From: Pedobacter sp. B4-66
Lineage (GTDB): Bacteria > Bacteroidota > Bacteroidia > Sphingobacteriales > Sphingobacteriaceae
Length of the DNA stretch: 64,000 nt
Direction of reading: 5' to 3'
Assembly: GCF_018492665.1 (NCBI RefSeq)
Contig: NZ_JAFVME010000002.1
Location: forward strand, 1 to 64,000
A program made the translations under genes and the position numbers. Of the stretch, positions 45,223 to 55,270 are shown one piece after another; positions within the stretch are counted from its first letter, which is position 1, and every line of letters begins with the position of its first letter. Under the pieces are notes generated by a model that had not been told where the DNA came from, ran no database searches, and was given only the letters and a program-made list of their open reading frames with translations.

Positions 45223-47988
45223 TTATTTTAAAGGGTTATCAAATACCAGTGATACATAATAAATTGCCCCAACTGCAGGTGAACCATATGATTGCGAAAC
45301 GTATTTATTCAGGATATTACTACCTCCCAATTTAATTGTGGTGTTTACAGAAGGAATCTTTTTATTGATCTGGGCATCCACCATGGAATAGGCATTAATG
45401 CGTCCTGGTCTCACCCCGTTAAAAGTTCCATACCAGTCGAACGCACTCTGCCAGTGCCATGCAACATTAAACCCAAAATTACCTCCCAGATTTGCATTAC
45501 CAAATGTTGCATTGGTACTGTACTTAGGTGTATTAAACTGGGCAATGTTATTAATGTTTGCACTTCCGAGGTTAAAATCGGACCAGGTTGCGTTACCTCC
45601 AAGAACATAGCCTCCGTTAAGCAGATAGGTCAGACCAAAACTTACACCTTGTGCTGAAACCTTATCCTGTGCATTGGTATACAATTGAAAGGCACTTACA
45701 GTGCGTGCTGCTACTTCCGCTGCTGCTGCTGGATTAATTTTACCATCGGCTCCCAGCACCGGACTTGTTGGCCTTAATACTACAGTATTGAGTATAAAAT
45801 CTGTGTATGAGCTATAATAATAGTTTAAGTCTACCAGCAGTTTTTCGTTAATCAAACCTTTGTAGCCAACCTCAAATGCTTTTTGCTGCTCTGGTTTTAT
45901 ATAGGCAACATTAGACTTAACCAAAAGGTCTTTATTCTGGTTGATTGCAACTGGCGGAGGTGTTCCGCCGCCAATAGCTGCACCTACAGCAGGGCCGAAT
46001 ACATTTACTGAAGCTGCAGTGAACGAATTCTCATATACATTTAATCCGGCGCTGTTATTTGGAGCTCCTCCTAATATGGTAATAGGTCCAACATTGAGGT
46101 GAATAAACTGATCTACAGGGGTAGGGTTTCTAAAGCCTGTCTGATAAGAAGCTCTGAAATTATGAGATTTCGCAACGGTATATACCCCTGAAAAACGAGG
46201 AGTAAAATTGCCATCGAAATTTTCGTTCTTATCATATCTTACTGAGGCGGTTAACTTCAGCTTTTCATCGAAGAATTTTTTACCTATTTGTGTAAATGCT
46301 CCATATTCTTTGATCCCGATTTTATTTGTCTTATCATCGAACAAGCTTCCATTGGTAAACATTTTATAATTACGGAAGCTGCCCCCGGCAAGTAGTTCGA
46401 ATACCTTTATTGCACTGGAGAAATCATACTGACCATCAGTATGATAAAACTTACTGTTGCTGAAAACGCCGGCACCGCTTAAGCCATAATTATGAATAGA
46501 GGCATCCTTTGATTTGTCAAATGCTTCTGAACCTGGTAGGAATCTACCCTGATCAGCAAAAGTACGTGCGGCAGTATGACTATTGCCAGTAACACCCGCC
46601 TGTGTACCATTAAAGGCTGCTGCATACCTTGTGAACCAGGTATCATCAGCCACATTTGGCGCTACAACTTTTCCGCTAAGATCCTGTACCCAGTCTCTAT
46701 TGATAAATTGAGCAAGGGAACGGGTATTGTAAGAATCGTGAGAATTTTCGGTTACCACATAGCTACGTAAAAAGAAATTGCTTCCTTTTAGTTCTGCACG
46801 GTGTGTCTGAAGTACAAAATTATTCAGATCAAAGCGGCTACTTCCAGTATAACTGGCGGTACCTACGCCATAATTGTATTGATAAATGGCTTCAAGACCG
46901 TTAGTGATACGATAATGCAAGGCACCGTTCAATTTCAAACTATACACATCATAATTCATCAGGTTCTTTTCCTCATAACCAGTACGGGATACGACTCCGA
47001 TACCCGTTAAGTTTCTGGAAACCTCATCACCATAAATATTTAAAGCATCGCGCGCCGGATTGTTGGGGCCACGCTGATCTAACGGAGTGCTGGCACTGAC
47101 ATCAGTATAATCATTAGCATACCAATCGACGCCTTTTAAATAAGAAACATTGATTTTAAAGGCCAAACGGTCATTAAATGCGTGGGCAAACCTGAGTGCA
47201 ACATCATTCATTTCTTTTGAGCCTGTTGCCGGATCATTAATGTGATTTATTCCGGTTTTTACCTGAAAAGACAGACCCTGATAAGCGAATGGATCTTTGG
47301 AATGGATGTACAACAGGCCATTAAAAGCAACCGGTCCGTAGAGTGCCGACGCTGCTCCGGGGATAACCTCTGCCGATTCAACATCGAGATCAGATGCACC
47401 GAACAGGTTACCTACTGCGAAATTAAGTCCAGGTGTCTGATTATCAACTCCGTCGACAAGCTGAAGGAAACGGGAGTTACCGGTGGTATTAAAGCCACGG
47501 GTGTTTACCTGCTTGTAAGTGATACTGCTAGTAACAGCCTCCATTCCTTTCATACTTTGAAGGCCATCATAAAAAGTATAAGATGGATTTTCCTTAATAG
47601 TTTTGAGTGACATTTTTTCAATGCTGACAGGTGACTGCAGGATATTTTGACTTACCCGGGAGGCGGCAGTTACCACCTCATTAAGCATAATAGTTTTGGC
47701 AGAAAGTAAAATACGGATATCCTGACTTTCTGAGGTAACCTGAATTTCCTGGGATTCATATCCGATAGCGGAAACAACGATCACAATTGGTAATTTACCT
47801 TTATAGTTTAAGGTGAAACTACCTTTTGCATTTGTTGTGGTGCCAGTGACTTTGTTTTTAATATTGACACTTGCATTGCTTAAGGCAAGATTGGTATCTG
47901 TGGCGGATACATCACCTCTTATTTTTACTTCCTGTCCGAATAAGTTAACAGCATAGAGCAATAATACTATTAGTAAGTTTCTCTTCAT
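45223..47988 (-). CDS. TonB-dependent outer membrane receptor (non-SusC type)
   Basis: This 921-aa protein has a signal peptide (ending L-F-G-Q), a carboxypeptidase-like regulatory domain (about 22-105), a plug (N-E-V-V-T-A-A-S-R ... L-Q-L-V-D-G-V-D-N ... E-V-I-P-G-A-A-S-A-L-Y-G) and a barrel ending in Y-Y-V-S-L-V-F-D-N-P. It is shorter than SusC receptors and has no SusD partner, so it should import a small ligand such as a siderophore, cofactor or aromatic compound rather than a glycan. Repeats of TTTATTTTGG lie just before its start. It is the second gene of the operon. Confidence 0.92.
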   Translation of the reverse strand: MKRNLLIVLLLYAVNLFGQEVKIRGDVSATDTNLALSNASVNIKNKVTGTTTNAKGSFTLNYKGKLPIVIVVSAIGYESQEIQVTSESQDIRILLSAKTIMLNEVVTAASRVSQNILQSPVSIEKMSLKTIKENPSYTFYDGLQSMKGMEAVTSSITYKQVNTRGFNTTGNSRFLQLVDGVDNQTPGLNFAVGNLFGASDLDVESAEVIPGAASALYGPVAFNGLLYIHSKDPFAYQGLSFQVKTGINHINDPATGSKEMNDVALRFAHAFNDRLAFKINVSYLKGVDWYANDYTDVSASTPLDQRGPNNPARDALNIYGDEVSRNLTGIGVVSRTGYEEKNLMNYDVYSLKLNGALHYRITNGLEAIYQYNYGVGTASYTGSSRFDLNNFVLQTHRAELKGSNFFLRSYVVTENSHDSYNTRSLAQFINRDWVQDLSGKVVAPNVADDTWFTRYAAAFNGTQAGVTGNSHTAARTFADQGRFLPGSEAFDKSKDASIHNYGLSGAGVFSNSKFYHTDGQYDFSSAIKVFELLAGGSFRNYKMFTNGSLFDDKTNKIGIKEYGAFTQIGKKFFDEKLKLTASVRYDKNENFDGNFTPRFSGVYTVAKSHNFRASYQTGFRNPTPVDQFIHLNVGPITILGGAPNNSAGLNVYENSFTAASVNVFGPAVGAAIGGGTPPPVAINQNKDLLVKSNVAYIKPEQQKAFEVGYKGLINEKLLVDLNYYYSSYTDFILNTVVLRPTSPVLGADGKINPAAAAEVAARTVSAFQLYTNAQDKVSAQGVSFGLTYLLNGGYVLGGNATWSDFNLGSANINNIAQFNTPKYSTNATFGNANLGGNFGFNVAWHWQSAFDWYGTFNGVRPGRINAYSMVDAQINKKIPSVNTTIKLGGSNILNKYVSQSYGSPAVGAIYYVSLVFDNPLK

Positions 47989-48023
47989 TTTGGTTTGGTT
48001 TATTTTGGTTTATTTTGGTTGGT

Positions 48024-48584
48024 CTATTTCTTAAGATGATCATACCCATTGGGGAGACGGGTATACCCATGGTTAACAAGTCTGTCGGCCAGGGTGAGGT
48101 AGTACGCAGGGTTTTCAGGGAGTGCGGTTCCTAGTCCGTCCACATAACGATTATATAAGCAGAACAAGGAGGCAATCAATACCGTATCATGAATCTCCAC
48201 ATCAGTTGCGCCAGCAACCTTTGCTTCTTCGATGTGTTCTGCCGTTACACTTTTACCACTTTGCCTGGTTAGGGCCGCAATGGTTAATAACGCTTTCATT
48301 TTTTCACTAACAGGAGCTGTACTAATATTTTCTTTTACTTTTTGCGCCGTTTGCGTTTCACCGGCTAACAAATCCGCCGCAGCAGTATGCGCTGTTGTAC
48401 AAAAAACACACTCATTTCCGTGTGAAACAACAGTAGCAATTAATTCCCTTTCGGTTTCAGTTAATGAAGATGGTCCACGGAGCAAAAACTGCGTTAGTTC
48501 ACGGATAGGCTGAGCTGTTTCTTTACTATACTCTAGTAATCCGGTAATTCCGGGCAAGTGGCTTTCGAGTGAGATATGAGGCAT
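48024..48584 (-). CDS. AhpD-like/carboxymuconolactone decarboxylase-family protein C
   Basis: This 186-aa protein has the same catalytic set, E47, C59, C62 and H66 (E-C-V-F-C-T-T-A-H), and the subgroup C-terminus (L-F-C-L-Y-N-R-Y-V-D-G-L-G). It is more diverged than the other two copies and is the first gene of the operon, 35 bp before the receptor. Three copies of one enzyme type framing a receptor and a transporter is unusual. A TAGTATTG -7-like element (48628-48635, minus strand) lies about 45 bp upstream, with no TTG at the ideal distance. Confidence 0.83.
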   Translation of the reverse strand: MPHISLESHLPGITGLLEYSKETAQPIRELTQFLLRGPSSLTETERELIATVVSHGNECVFCTTAHTAAADLLAGETQTAQKVKENISTAPVSEKMKALLTIAALTRQSGKSVTAEHIEEAKVAGATDVEIHDTVLIASLFCLYNRYVDGLGTALPENPAYYLTLADRLVNHGYTRLPNGYDHLKK

Positions 48585-48966
48585 TTAAATACTGTTTAAA
48601 ATAAAAGTTCTAAGCCGTAAATTGTAACAATACTATATAAATAACTTCTATACCAGAAGCAAACCAATCAGCAAGAAAACACACTTACCGCTATATATCA
48701 GCATTTAAACACAAAAAAACAGCTATTAATTAAAAAATTAAATATTACTCCTTTACCCACAGATAGAATGTAACCATAAGTTTACAAACTTTATTCGTGA
48801 CAACAAAATAAAAATGCTAAAAGGTTTTAAAATAATATTTTAGTTGCATTTCCGTGCAAAACAGAAGCATTCTTTAATGCCTGATAATTATTGACAAAAA
48901 TCTGACAGTTAAAAAAAGTTAAGAACACCCTAACTGTCATCCCTAATACTATTTTTGTGGCCGAAT
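48585..48966. promoter_or_regulatory. Divergent promoter region of AhpD operon and efflux operon
   Basis: This 382-bp gene-free stretch separates the leftward AhpD-like operon from the rightward efflux operon. It holds a minus-strand -7-like element at 48628-48635, a plus-strand TATTTTTG at 48950-48957 (matches TAnnTTTG) nine bases before the small-protein ATG, and a 9-bp inverted repeat just upstream of it. The middle (48660-48900) is AT-rich with no gene. Confidence 0.6.
48903..48939. repeat. 9-bp inverted repeat TGACAGTTA/TAACTGTCA, candidate operator
   Basis: Arms at 48903-48911 and 48931-48939 are exact reverse complements with a 19-bp spacer and lie immediately before the -7-like element of the efflux operon. 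The position covers the expected -33 region, as for a repressor or activator site. Confidence 0.6.
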
Positions 48967-49371
48967 ATGAAAACGGTTATTCTATTCTTACTTTCTTTGT
49001 GTTTCCTTCTATTAGGCAGGTCTGACCATGCTTATGCAGGAGCTCACCAGAACACCGCTTCTTATTCATCTGCTCTTAATACTGAGAAACCACAGCTTAC
49101 AAAATTCATCAATACCGCGCAGGATCTACCCGTAATTAAGAGCAATTGCTTCAGCGAACAAAGGGAAGACTTCATATCTGTTGAAAATGAAGACGAGGAT
49201 TTTGTATCTGCAAGAAAATCAGCTCTACCAGTCAAGTATATTATTACACTTGCCTACGCATCTATCTTAAATAGCTCTAGCAATTACGTTAAAAACCGTT
49301 TGCCTTTTTGCAAGCATTTTTCTTATACCTCCTCTTACAAGTACATTCTACAAAGAGTTCTAAAAATATGA
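48967..49371 (+). CDS. Small exported protein at the head of the efflux operon
   Basis: I do not recognise this protein of about 134 aa. It has a clear signal peptide (M-K-T-V-I-L-F-L-L ... ending Y-A-G-A), an acidic middle (V-E-N-E-D-E-D-F), two cysteines (S-N-C-F and P-F-C-K) and a second hydrophobic patch (Y-I-I-T-L-A-Y-A-S-I-L). The ORF can start at a TTG at 48955, but the ATG at 48967 is preferred. It precedes the efflux adaptor by 180 bp and may be co-transcribed. Confidence 0.6.
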   Translation: MKTVILFLLSLCFLLLGRSDHAYAGAHQNTASYSSALNTEKPQLTKFINTAQDLPVIKSNCFSEQREDFISVENEDEDFVSARKSALPVKYIITLAYASILNSSSNYVKNRLPFCKHFSYTSSYKYILQRVLKI

Positions 49372-49551
49372 TCAAAAATACGCTTCAGTTATCGAGCGTA
49401 TGATCATCTGTGCCCAATAAAGGTGTACTAATAGCATCCTTCTTTCAGCATAATTATTCTGGTTCCATACCCGGCAACTGTTGCTATTTCTCATTCCAGA
49501 GATTTTTCAATCTCTGATCATCAAATCGTTTTAACAACCAATTAACAACAA

Positions 49552-50637
49552 ATGAAGAGAATTGCAATGCTCACCGGCTTGTGCGCTATTTTGTGCCATA
49601 CAAGCTGTACATCTGAAAAAAAAGAAGAAAAGGAAGAAGCCAGCAAATACACGGTTACGACTCCTTTAAAAATTGATACCTCGTTTACCAAGGAATACGT
49701 TTCTCAGGTAAAATCTGTGCGAAATATTGAAGTCCGGGCACTGGAAAAAGGCTATCTACAAACCATTTATGTAGATGAAGGCCAATCTGTAAAAGCCGGG
49801 CAACTCTTGTTTAAAATTATGCCTAAAGTGTATGAAGCTGAATTACTGAAAGCTCAGGCCGAAACCAAAGCCGCAGAGATTGAAGTACAGAATACTAAAA
49901 CCCTATCTGATAAAAATGTAGTTTCAAAAAATGAACTAGCCATGGCGCAGGCAAAACTTGACCAAGCAAAAGCCGAAACATCTATGGCAAAGTTTCACCT
50001 TTCAGCTACTGAGATCAGAGCTCCTTTTGATGGAACCATCGACCGTATCCCGTCCAAACAAGGGAGTCTTATTGACGAAGGGCAATTGTTAACTAGTCTA
50101 TCGGATAACAGTCAGATGTTTGCCTACTTTAATGTTTCTGAACCGGAATATCTCGATTATCAAACCAACATAAAAGGTCGTGCAGATAATAAAGTAAGTC
50201 TACTTTTGGCAAACAATGAGCTTTTAAAATATAAAGGCCAAGTAGAAACCATTGAAAGCGAGTTTAATAATGAAACCGGCAGTATAGCTTTCCGTGCAAG
50301 ATTCCCCAACCCAGACCGCCTTTTAAAAAATGGCGAAACAGGTAAAATACGAATGATTGTACCACTCAAAAATGCACTCGTTATTCCTCAAAAGGCAACT
50401 TATGAAATTCAGGACAAAACTTATGTATTTGTAGTTGATAAGAATGGTGTGGTAAAATCAAGAAACATCATCATAACTGGTGAAATGCCTGATTTATATG
50501 TGGTAGGAAGTAACCTATCTCAAGATGACAAAATATTGCTTGAAGGTGTTCAGAAGGTAAAAGATGATGACAAAATCAAATTTGAATACACCGCCCCTGA
50601 TGAGGTCATTGCCCATTTGAGATTAAAAGCAGAATAG
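49552..50637 (+). CDS. RND efflux periplasmic adaptor (membrane fusion protein)
   Basis: This 361-aa lipoprotein (lipobox H-T-S-C, Cys19) has the HlyD/MexA-type layout: a lipoyl-like half-motif (E-K-G-Y-L-Q-T-I-Y-V-D-E-G-Q-S-V-K-A-G-Q-L-L), an alpha-hairpin (about 100-150), the second lipoyl half (I-R-A-P-F-D-G-T-I-D-R-I), then beta-barrel and membrane-proximal domains. It links the inner membrane pump to the outer membrane channel. It lies 27 bp before the pump gene. Confidence 0.95.
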   Translation: MKRIAMLTGLCAILCHTSCTSEKKEEKEEASKYTVTTPLKIDTSFTKEYVSQVKSVRNIEVRALEKGYLQTIYVDEGQSVKAGQLLFKIMPKVYEAELLKAQAETKAAEIEVQNTKTLSDKNVVSKNELAMAQAKLDQAKAETSMAKFHLSATEIRAPFDGTIDRIPSKQGSLIDEGQLLTSLSDNSQMFAYFNVSEPEYLDYQTNIKGRADNKVSLLLANNELLKYKGQVETIESEFNNETGSIAFRARFPNPDRLLKNGETGKIRMIVPLKNALVIPQKATYEIQDKTYVFVVDKNGVVKSRNIIITGEMPDLYVVGSNLSQDDKILLEGVQKVKDDDKIKFEYTAPDEVIAHLRLKAE

Positions 50638-50664
50638 TGATTCACTCCTTAAACAAGAAAATTA

Positions 50665-53600
50665 ATGTTTAATAAATTTATACAGAGGCCCGTCCTCTCG
50701 ATAGTAATATCACTCATCATTGTGTTCCTTGGGGTTTTGGCCATGACCCATATGCCGGTAACACAGTTCCCTTCGATTTCGCCCCCAAAGGTGAACATCA
50801 CAGCAGAATATCCGGGAGCTAATGGTGAGCTAATGATCAAATCAGTAATCATTCCACTTGAAAGGGCCATCAACGGTGTACCAGGAATGAAATACATGGC
50901 TTCCGATGCCGGTAATGATGGGGAGGCTAGCATACAAGTGGTGTTTAACCTCGGGACAGACCCCAACCAGGCATCGGTAAATATTCAGAACCGGGTAGCA
51001 TCGGTGGTTAATAAACTTCCGCCATTGGTAGTTCGCGAGGGTGTAAAGATTACCCGTGAGGAATCTAACATGCTCATGTACATCAACCTTTACAGTAAAG
51101 ATCCTAAAATGGATCAGAAATTCCTGTTTAATTTCGCTGATATCAATGTATTATCCGAACTAAAACGCGTTGATGGAGTTGGGGTTGCCGATATTCTTGG
51201 TAACAGGGAATATGCAATGAGAATCTGGCTAAAACCAGACCGAATGCTAGCCCATAAAATCTCTGCCGACGAAGTTTTGGAAGCGCTTAACCAACAAAGT
51301 CTGGAAGCTTCTCCGGGTAAAACAGGTGAAAGTTCTGGTAAAAGATCTCAAACCTTTGAGTATGTATTGAAGTACCCTGGCAGGTTCACCACTAAAGAGG
51401 GGTACGAAAACATCATCCTAAGATCAAGTCAAAATGGTGAAATCCTTAGGTTAAAAGATGTTGCCAATATAGAATTCGGAAGTTCAATGTACGATATCTA
51501 TTCTAACCTGAATGGCAAACCTTCTGCCGCGATTACAGTAAAGCAATCTTACGGAAGTAATGCCAGTCAGGTAATTAAAGATATCAAGGCAAAAATGGAA
51601 GAAATCAAAAAAAGCTCCTTCCCTAAAGGAATGGATTATGAGATCAGTTATGACGTTTCCAAATTCCTTGATGCTTCAATTGACAAAGTAATACACACCC
51701 TGATAGAAGCCTTTATTCTGGTAGGACTAGTTGTATTCCTATTCCTTGGCGATTGGCGTTCTACTTTAATTCCTGCCATTGCTGTACCGGTATCACTCAT
51801 AGGAACATTCGTATTCATGCAATTCTTTGGTATCACACTAAATTTAATCACCCTTTTTGCACTCGTCCTCGCCATCGGTGTGGTAGTAGATGATGCCATT
51901 GTGGTGATAGAAGCTGTGCACACCAAGATGGAAGAGGAACACCTTTCGCCTCTTAAGGCTACAAAAAAAGCAATTCACGAAATTAGTGGGGCAATTATTG
52001 CCATCACCTTCTTGATGGCAGCGGTATTTATTCCGGTCGCATTTATGTCGGGACCCGTCGGTATATTCTATCGGCAGTTTTCCATTACAATGGCAACCGC
52101 TATCATTTTATCAGGTATAGTAGCGTTAACACTTACACCTGCACTTTGTGCCATGATTTTAAAGAATAATCATGGAAAACCTCAAAGAAAAACCGCTGTA
52201 GATAGATTCCTAAGGGGTTTCAATAATGGGTTCAACAAACTTTCTGATAAATATCAGAGAATATTGGGCGCAATAGTAAATCGTAGAATGATTACCTTCC
52301 TGATGCTACTGGTTTTCTGTGCCGGAACTTACTTCATTAATAACACACTGCCATCAGGATTTATCCCGAACGAAGATCAAGGGATGTTTTATGCAATCAT
52401 CCAAACACCTCCAGGTTCATCTCTGGAAAGAACCAATGAGGTATCGGAAAAACTACAGAAAATTGCTGAGAAAATTGATGGAGTACAATCAGTTTCTTCA
52501 CTTGCAGGTTACGAGATCCTTACCGAAGGAACAGGCTCCAACTCTGGAACATGTCTGATCAACCTAAAAAGTTGGGAGGACAGGAAACACTCAGTTCAGG
52601 AAATTATGACTGATCTGGAGGAGAAATCCAAAGATATCCAGGGTGCCACCATCGAATTCTTCCAACCACCTGCTGTGCCCGGATACGGAGCTGCCGGAGG
52701 TTTCGAGCTCCGTTTGCTTGACAAAGCAGGATCAGGCGATTTCAAGAAGATGGAAACAGTGAGTAGAGACTTTGTAAAAGAACTAAGCAAGCGCCCAGAA
52801 TTATCATCAGTGTTTACCTTTTACAGTGCCAGTTTCCCTCAATACATGTTACGCGTTGACAATGACATTGCCCAACAAAAAGGGATTACCATTGAAAATG
52901 CCATGAACACACTTTCTACATTGGTAGGTAGTAATTACGAAACCAATTTCATTAAGTACGATCGACAGTACAAGGTTATGGTACAGGCACTACCGGAATA
53001 TAGGGCATTGCCTGAAGATATTCTGAAACTTTATGTGAAGAATGACCACGATGAAATGGTTCCATTCTCTGCCTTTATGAAGATGGAGAAAGTGTATGGC
53101 TTGTCAGAAATAACACGCCATAACATGTACAATGCATCAGAGATCAGCGGTTCATCCGCACCCGGATACAGTAGTGGTGCGGCAATTAATGCCATTAACG
53201 AAGTGGCACAAAAAACCTTACCAAGAGGGTTTGGAATTGACTGGGCAGGTATTTCAAAAGATGAGGTATCTCGTGGAAACGAAGCTATTTACATCTTCCT
53301 GATCTGTCTGGGATTTGTATACCTGATCCTTGCGGCTCAGTATGAGAGCTTTATCCTGCCACTAACAGTAATCCTTTCACTACCTGCGGGTATTTTCGGT
53401 GCATTCCTGCTATTGAAATTATTAGGTCTGGAAAACAACATCTATGCACAGGTAGCAATGGTGATGTTGATTGGTTTACTCGGCAAAAACGCGGTGTTGA
53501 TTGTAGAGTTTGCAACCCAGAAACATCGCGAAGGAGCTACAGTACTCCAAGCAGCTTTAGAAGGATCGAAAGTCAGGTTCCGCCCAATTTTAATGACCTC

Positions 53601-53832
53601 TTTTGCATTTATCGCAGGGTTAATCCCATTGGTTATGGCTAATGGTCCTGGTAAAATTGGCAACAGAACAATAGGTACCGCCGCCGCAGGAGGTATGCTT
53701 TTTGGAACTATTTTCGGAGTACTTATTATACCCGGACTATACTACATATTTGCCAAAATATCCGAAAAACATATTCTTGTTAAGAATGAAAACGAAAATC
53801 CGTTAACAGAAGAAATTGATCATAATGTATAA
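50665..53832 (+). CDS. RND multidrug efflux permease (HAE1/AcrB type)
   Basis: This 1055-aa inner membrane proton antiporter has 12 transmembrane helices, with helix 1 at the start (F-I-Q-R-P-V-L-S-I-V-I-S-L) and two large periplasmic loops. The helix-4 motif G-V-V-V-D-D-A-I-V-V contains the paired Asp needed for proton relay. V-A-M-V-M-L-I-G-L-L-G-K-N-A-V-L-I-V-E-F is the conserved TM10 region. The length is normal for the family. Together with its neighbours it makes a complete tripartite pump. Its substrate is unknown. Confidence 0.97.
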   Translation: MFNKFIQRPVLSIVISLIIVFLGVLAMTHMPVTQFPSISPPKVNITAEYPGANGELMIKSVIIPLERAINGVPGMKYMASDAGNDGEASIQVVFNLGTDPNQASVNIQNRVASVVNKLPPLVVREGVKITREESNMLMYINLYSKDPKMDQKFLFNFADINVLSELKRVDGVGVADILGNREYAMRIWLKPDRMLAHKISADEVLEALNQQSLEASPGKTGESSGKRSQTFEYVLKYPGRFTTKEGYENIILRSSQNGEILRLKDVANIEFGSSMYDIYSNLNGKPSAAITVKQSYGSNASQVIKDIKAKMEEIKKSSFPKGMDYEISYDVSKFLDASIDKVIHTLIEAFILVGLVVFLFLGDWRSTLIPAIAVPVSLIGTFVFMQFFGITLNLITLFALVLAIGVVVDDAIVVIEAVHTKMEEEHLSPLKATKKAIHEISGAIIAITFLMAAVFIPVAFMSGPVGIFYRQFSITMATAIILSGIVALTLTPALCAMILKNNHGKPQRKTAVDRFLRGFNNGFNKLSDKYQRILGAIVNRRMITFLMLLVFCAGTYFINNTLPSGFIPNEDQGMFYAIIQTPPGSSLERTNEVSEKLQKIAEKIDGVQSVSSLAGYEILTEGTGSNSGTCLINLKSWEDRKHSVQEIMTDLEEKSKDIQGATIEFFQPPAVPGYGAAGGFELRLLDKAGSGDFKKMETVSRDFVKELSKRPELSSVFTFYSASFPQYMLRVDNDIAQQKGITIENAMNTLSTLVGSNYETNFIKYDRQYKVMVQALPEYRALPEDILKLYVKNDHDEMVPFSAFMKMEKVYGLSEITRHNMYNASEISGSSAPGYSSGAAINAINEVAQKTLPRGFGIDWAGISKDEVSRGNEAIYIFLICLGFVYLILAAQYESFILPLTVILSLPAGIFGAFLLLKLLGLENNIYAQVAMVMLIGLLGKNAVLIVEFATQKHREGATVLQAALEGSKVRFRPILMTSFAFIAGLIPLVMANGPGKIGNRTIGTAAAGGMLFGTIFGVLIIPGLYYIFAKISEKHILVKNENENPLTEEIDHNV

Positions 53833-55258
53833 ACACAAGATATATAAATGCATTGGCCTGGTGAGTATTTCACTGGCCATTGCAAGCTGTAAGATCCCTG
53901 CGTTCGTACAGTCTGTTGAAAATAAATCAGTTCCTGAATCCTATACTAACAATAAGGATACCGCCAATATGGCGGCGCTTGAATGGAAGAGCTTTTTTAC
54001 CGACCCCAAACTGGTAAATCTGATCGACACAGCCATCAAGCGTAATCAGGAACTGATGATAACACTTCAGGAAGTTCAAATAGCGAAGAACGACATCAAA
54101 TTTAAACAGGGCGCCCTATTACCTACCGTAACCGGAAAGCTTGGCATGGGTGTCGAAAAAGTAGGAAGATACACCAGCCAAGGGGCTGGTGATGCCTCAA
54201 CGGACATCACTCCCGGCAAGGAAACTCCTGACCCTTTAATGGATTACACCGCTGCAGTGTATGCAAACTGGGAAGTAGACATCTGGAAAAAGCTGCGCAA
54301 CTCTAAGAAAGCAGCAATCAACAGGTATTTATCTTCTGTAGAGGGTAAAAACTTTGTACTCACAAATCTGATTTCTGAAGTTGCGAACTCGTACTATGAA
54401 TTACTGGCACTGGATAATCAGCTAGAGATTGTTAAGCAAAACATCCAGCTTCAAAAGAATGCATTGGAGATTGTGAAGATTCAAAAAGAAGCAACAAGAG
54501 TAACCGAGTTAGCTGTTCAGAAATTTAAAGCTGAGGTGCTAAACTCTCAAAGCATGGAGTTTGAAATTCTTCAAAAGATCAAAGAAAGCGAGAATAAGAT
54601 CAACTTTTTACTCGGCCGATTCCCTCAGGAAATCCCGAGAGATAAAGGCAATTTTTTAAATCTGTTGCCCGCAGCTGTTCACACTGGTATTCCTTCTCAA
54701 CTGTTGGCCAACAGACCAGATATCAAACAAGCTGAACTAGAATTGGCTGCTGCAAAACTGGATGTAAAAGTGGCTAAAGCAGAGTTTTATCCTTCCCTGG
54801 ATATTTCTGCCGCATTCGGATTTCAGGCATTCAATCCAACTTATCTGGTTAAATCTCCAGAATCGATGCTTTACTCCCTTGCCGGAGATCTTGCAGGTCC
54901 GCTGATTAACAGGAACGGAATAAAAGCGGAGTTTAAGAATGCAAACCTACGTCAACTTCAGGCCATGTATAACTATGAGAAAACCATTTTAAATGGATAC
55001 TTAGAGGTTTCTACTCAATTATCCAATATAGATAATTTGGAAAAGGGTTATCGTTTGAAGTCTGAACAAGTAGATGCATTAAACAAATCCATTGAAATCT
55101 CTAATGATTTATTTAAATCAGCAAGAGCAGATTATTTGGAAGTTTTAATGACGCAGAGGGATGCTTTAGAATCTAAACTGGAACTTATAGAGACAAAAAG
55201 AAACCAGCTCAATGCTGTAACCAACATCTACCAGGAGCTTGGTGGAGGTTGGAAATAA
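53825..55258 (+). CDS. TolC/OprM-type outer membrane efflux lipoprotein
   Basis: This protein of about 477 aa has a lipobox (I-A-S-C, Cys22) and the OprM/NodT pattern: P-E-S-Y, then E-W-K-S-F-F-T-D-P-K-L-V-N-L-I-D-T-A-I-K-R-N-Q-E-L, and L-L-A-N-R-P-D-I-K-Q-A-E-L-E-L-A-A-A in the second repeat. The start ATG (53825) overlaps the end of the permease gene by 8 bp, so translation is coupled. It is the last gene of the pump operon. Confidence 0.95.
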   Translation: MYKHKIYKCIGLVSISLAIASCKIPAFVQSVENKSVPESYTNNKDTANMAALEWKSFFTDPKLVNLIDTAIKRNQELMITLQEVQIAKNDIKFKQGALLPTVTGKLGMGVEKVGRYTSQGAGDASTDITPGKETPDPLMDYTAAVYANWEVDIWKKLRNSKKAAINRYLSSVEGKNFVLTNLISEVANSYYELLALDNQLEIVKQNIQLQKNALEIVKIQKEATRVTELAVQKFKAEVLNSQSMEFEILQKIKESENKINFLLGRFPQEIPRDKGNFLNLLPAAVHTGIPSQLLANRPDIKQAELELAAAKLDVKVAKAEFYPSLDISAAFGFQAFNPTYLVKSPESMLYSLAGDLAGPLINRNGIKAEFKNANLRQLQAMYNYEKTILNGYLEVSTQLSNIDNLEKGYRLKSEQVDALNKSIEISNDLFKSARADYLEVLMTQRDALESKLELIETKRNQLNAVTNIYQELGGGWK

Positions 55259-55270
55259 ATTCCACTTACA

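Noticed and set aside
45292..45657. 121-aa and overlapping frames opposite the TonB receptor
   Set aside because: Antisense shadows of a confident receptor gene.
47989..48022. Repeats of TTTATTTTGG before the TonB receptor start
   Set aside because: Two to three short T/G-rich copies; too simple to separate from local base composition.
49378..49401. 7-bp hairpin after the small exported protein, and an 8-bp hairpin at 49497-49516
   Set aside because: No T-run follows either, so a terminator call is not supported; they may only be chance structures before the efflux adaptor.
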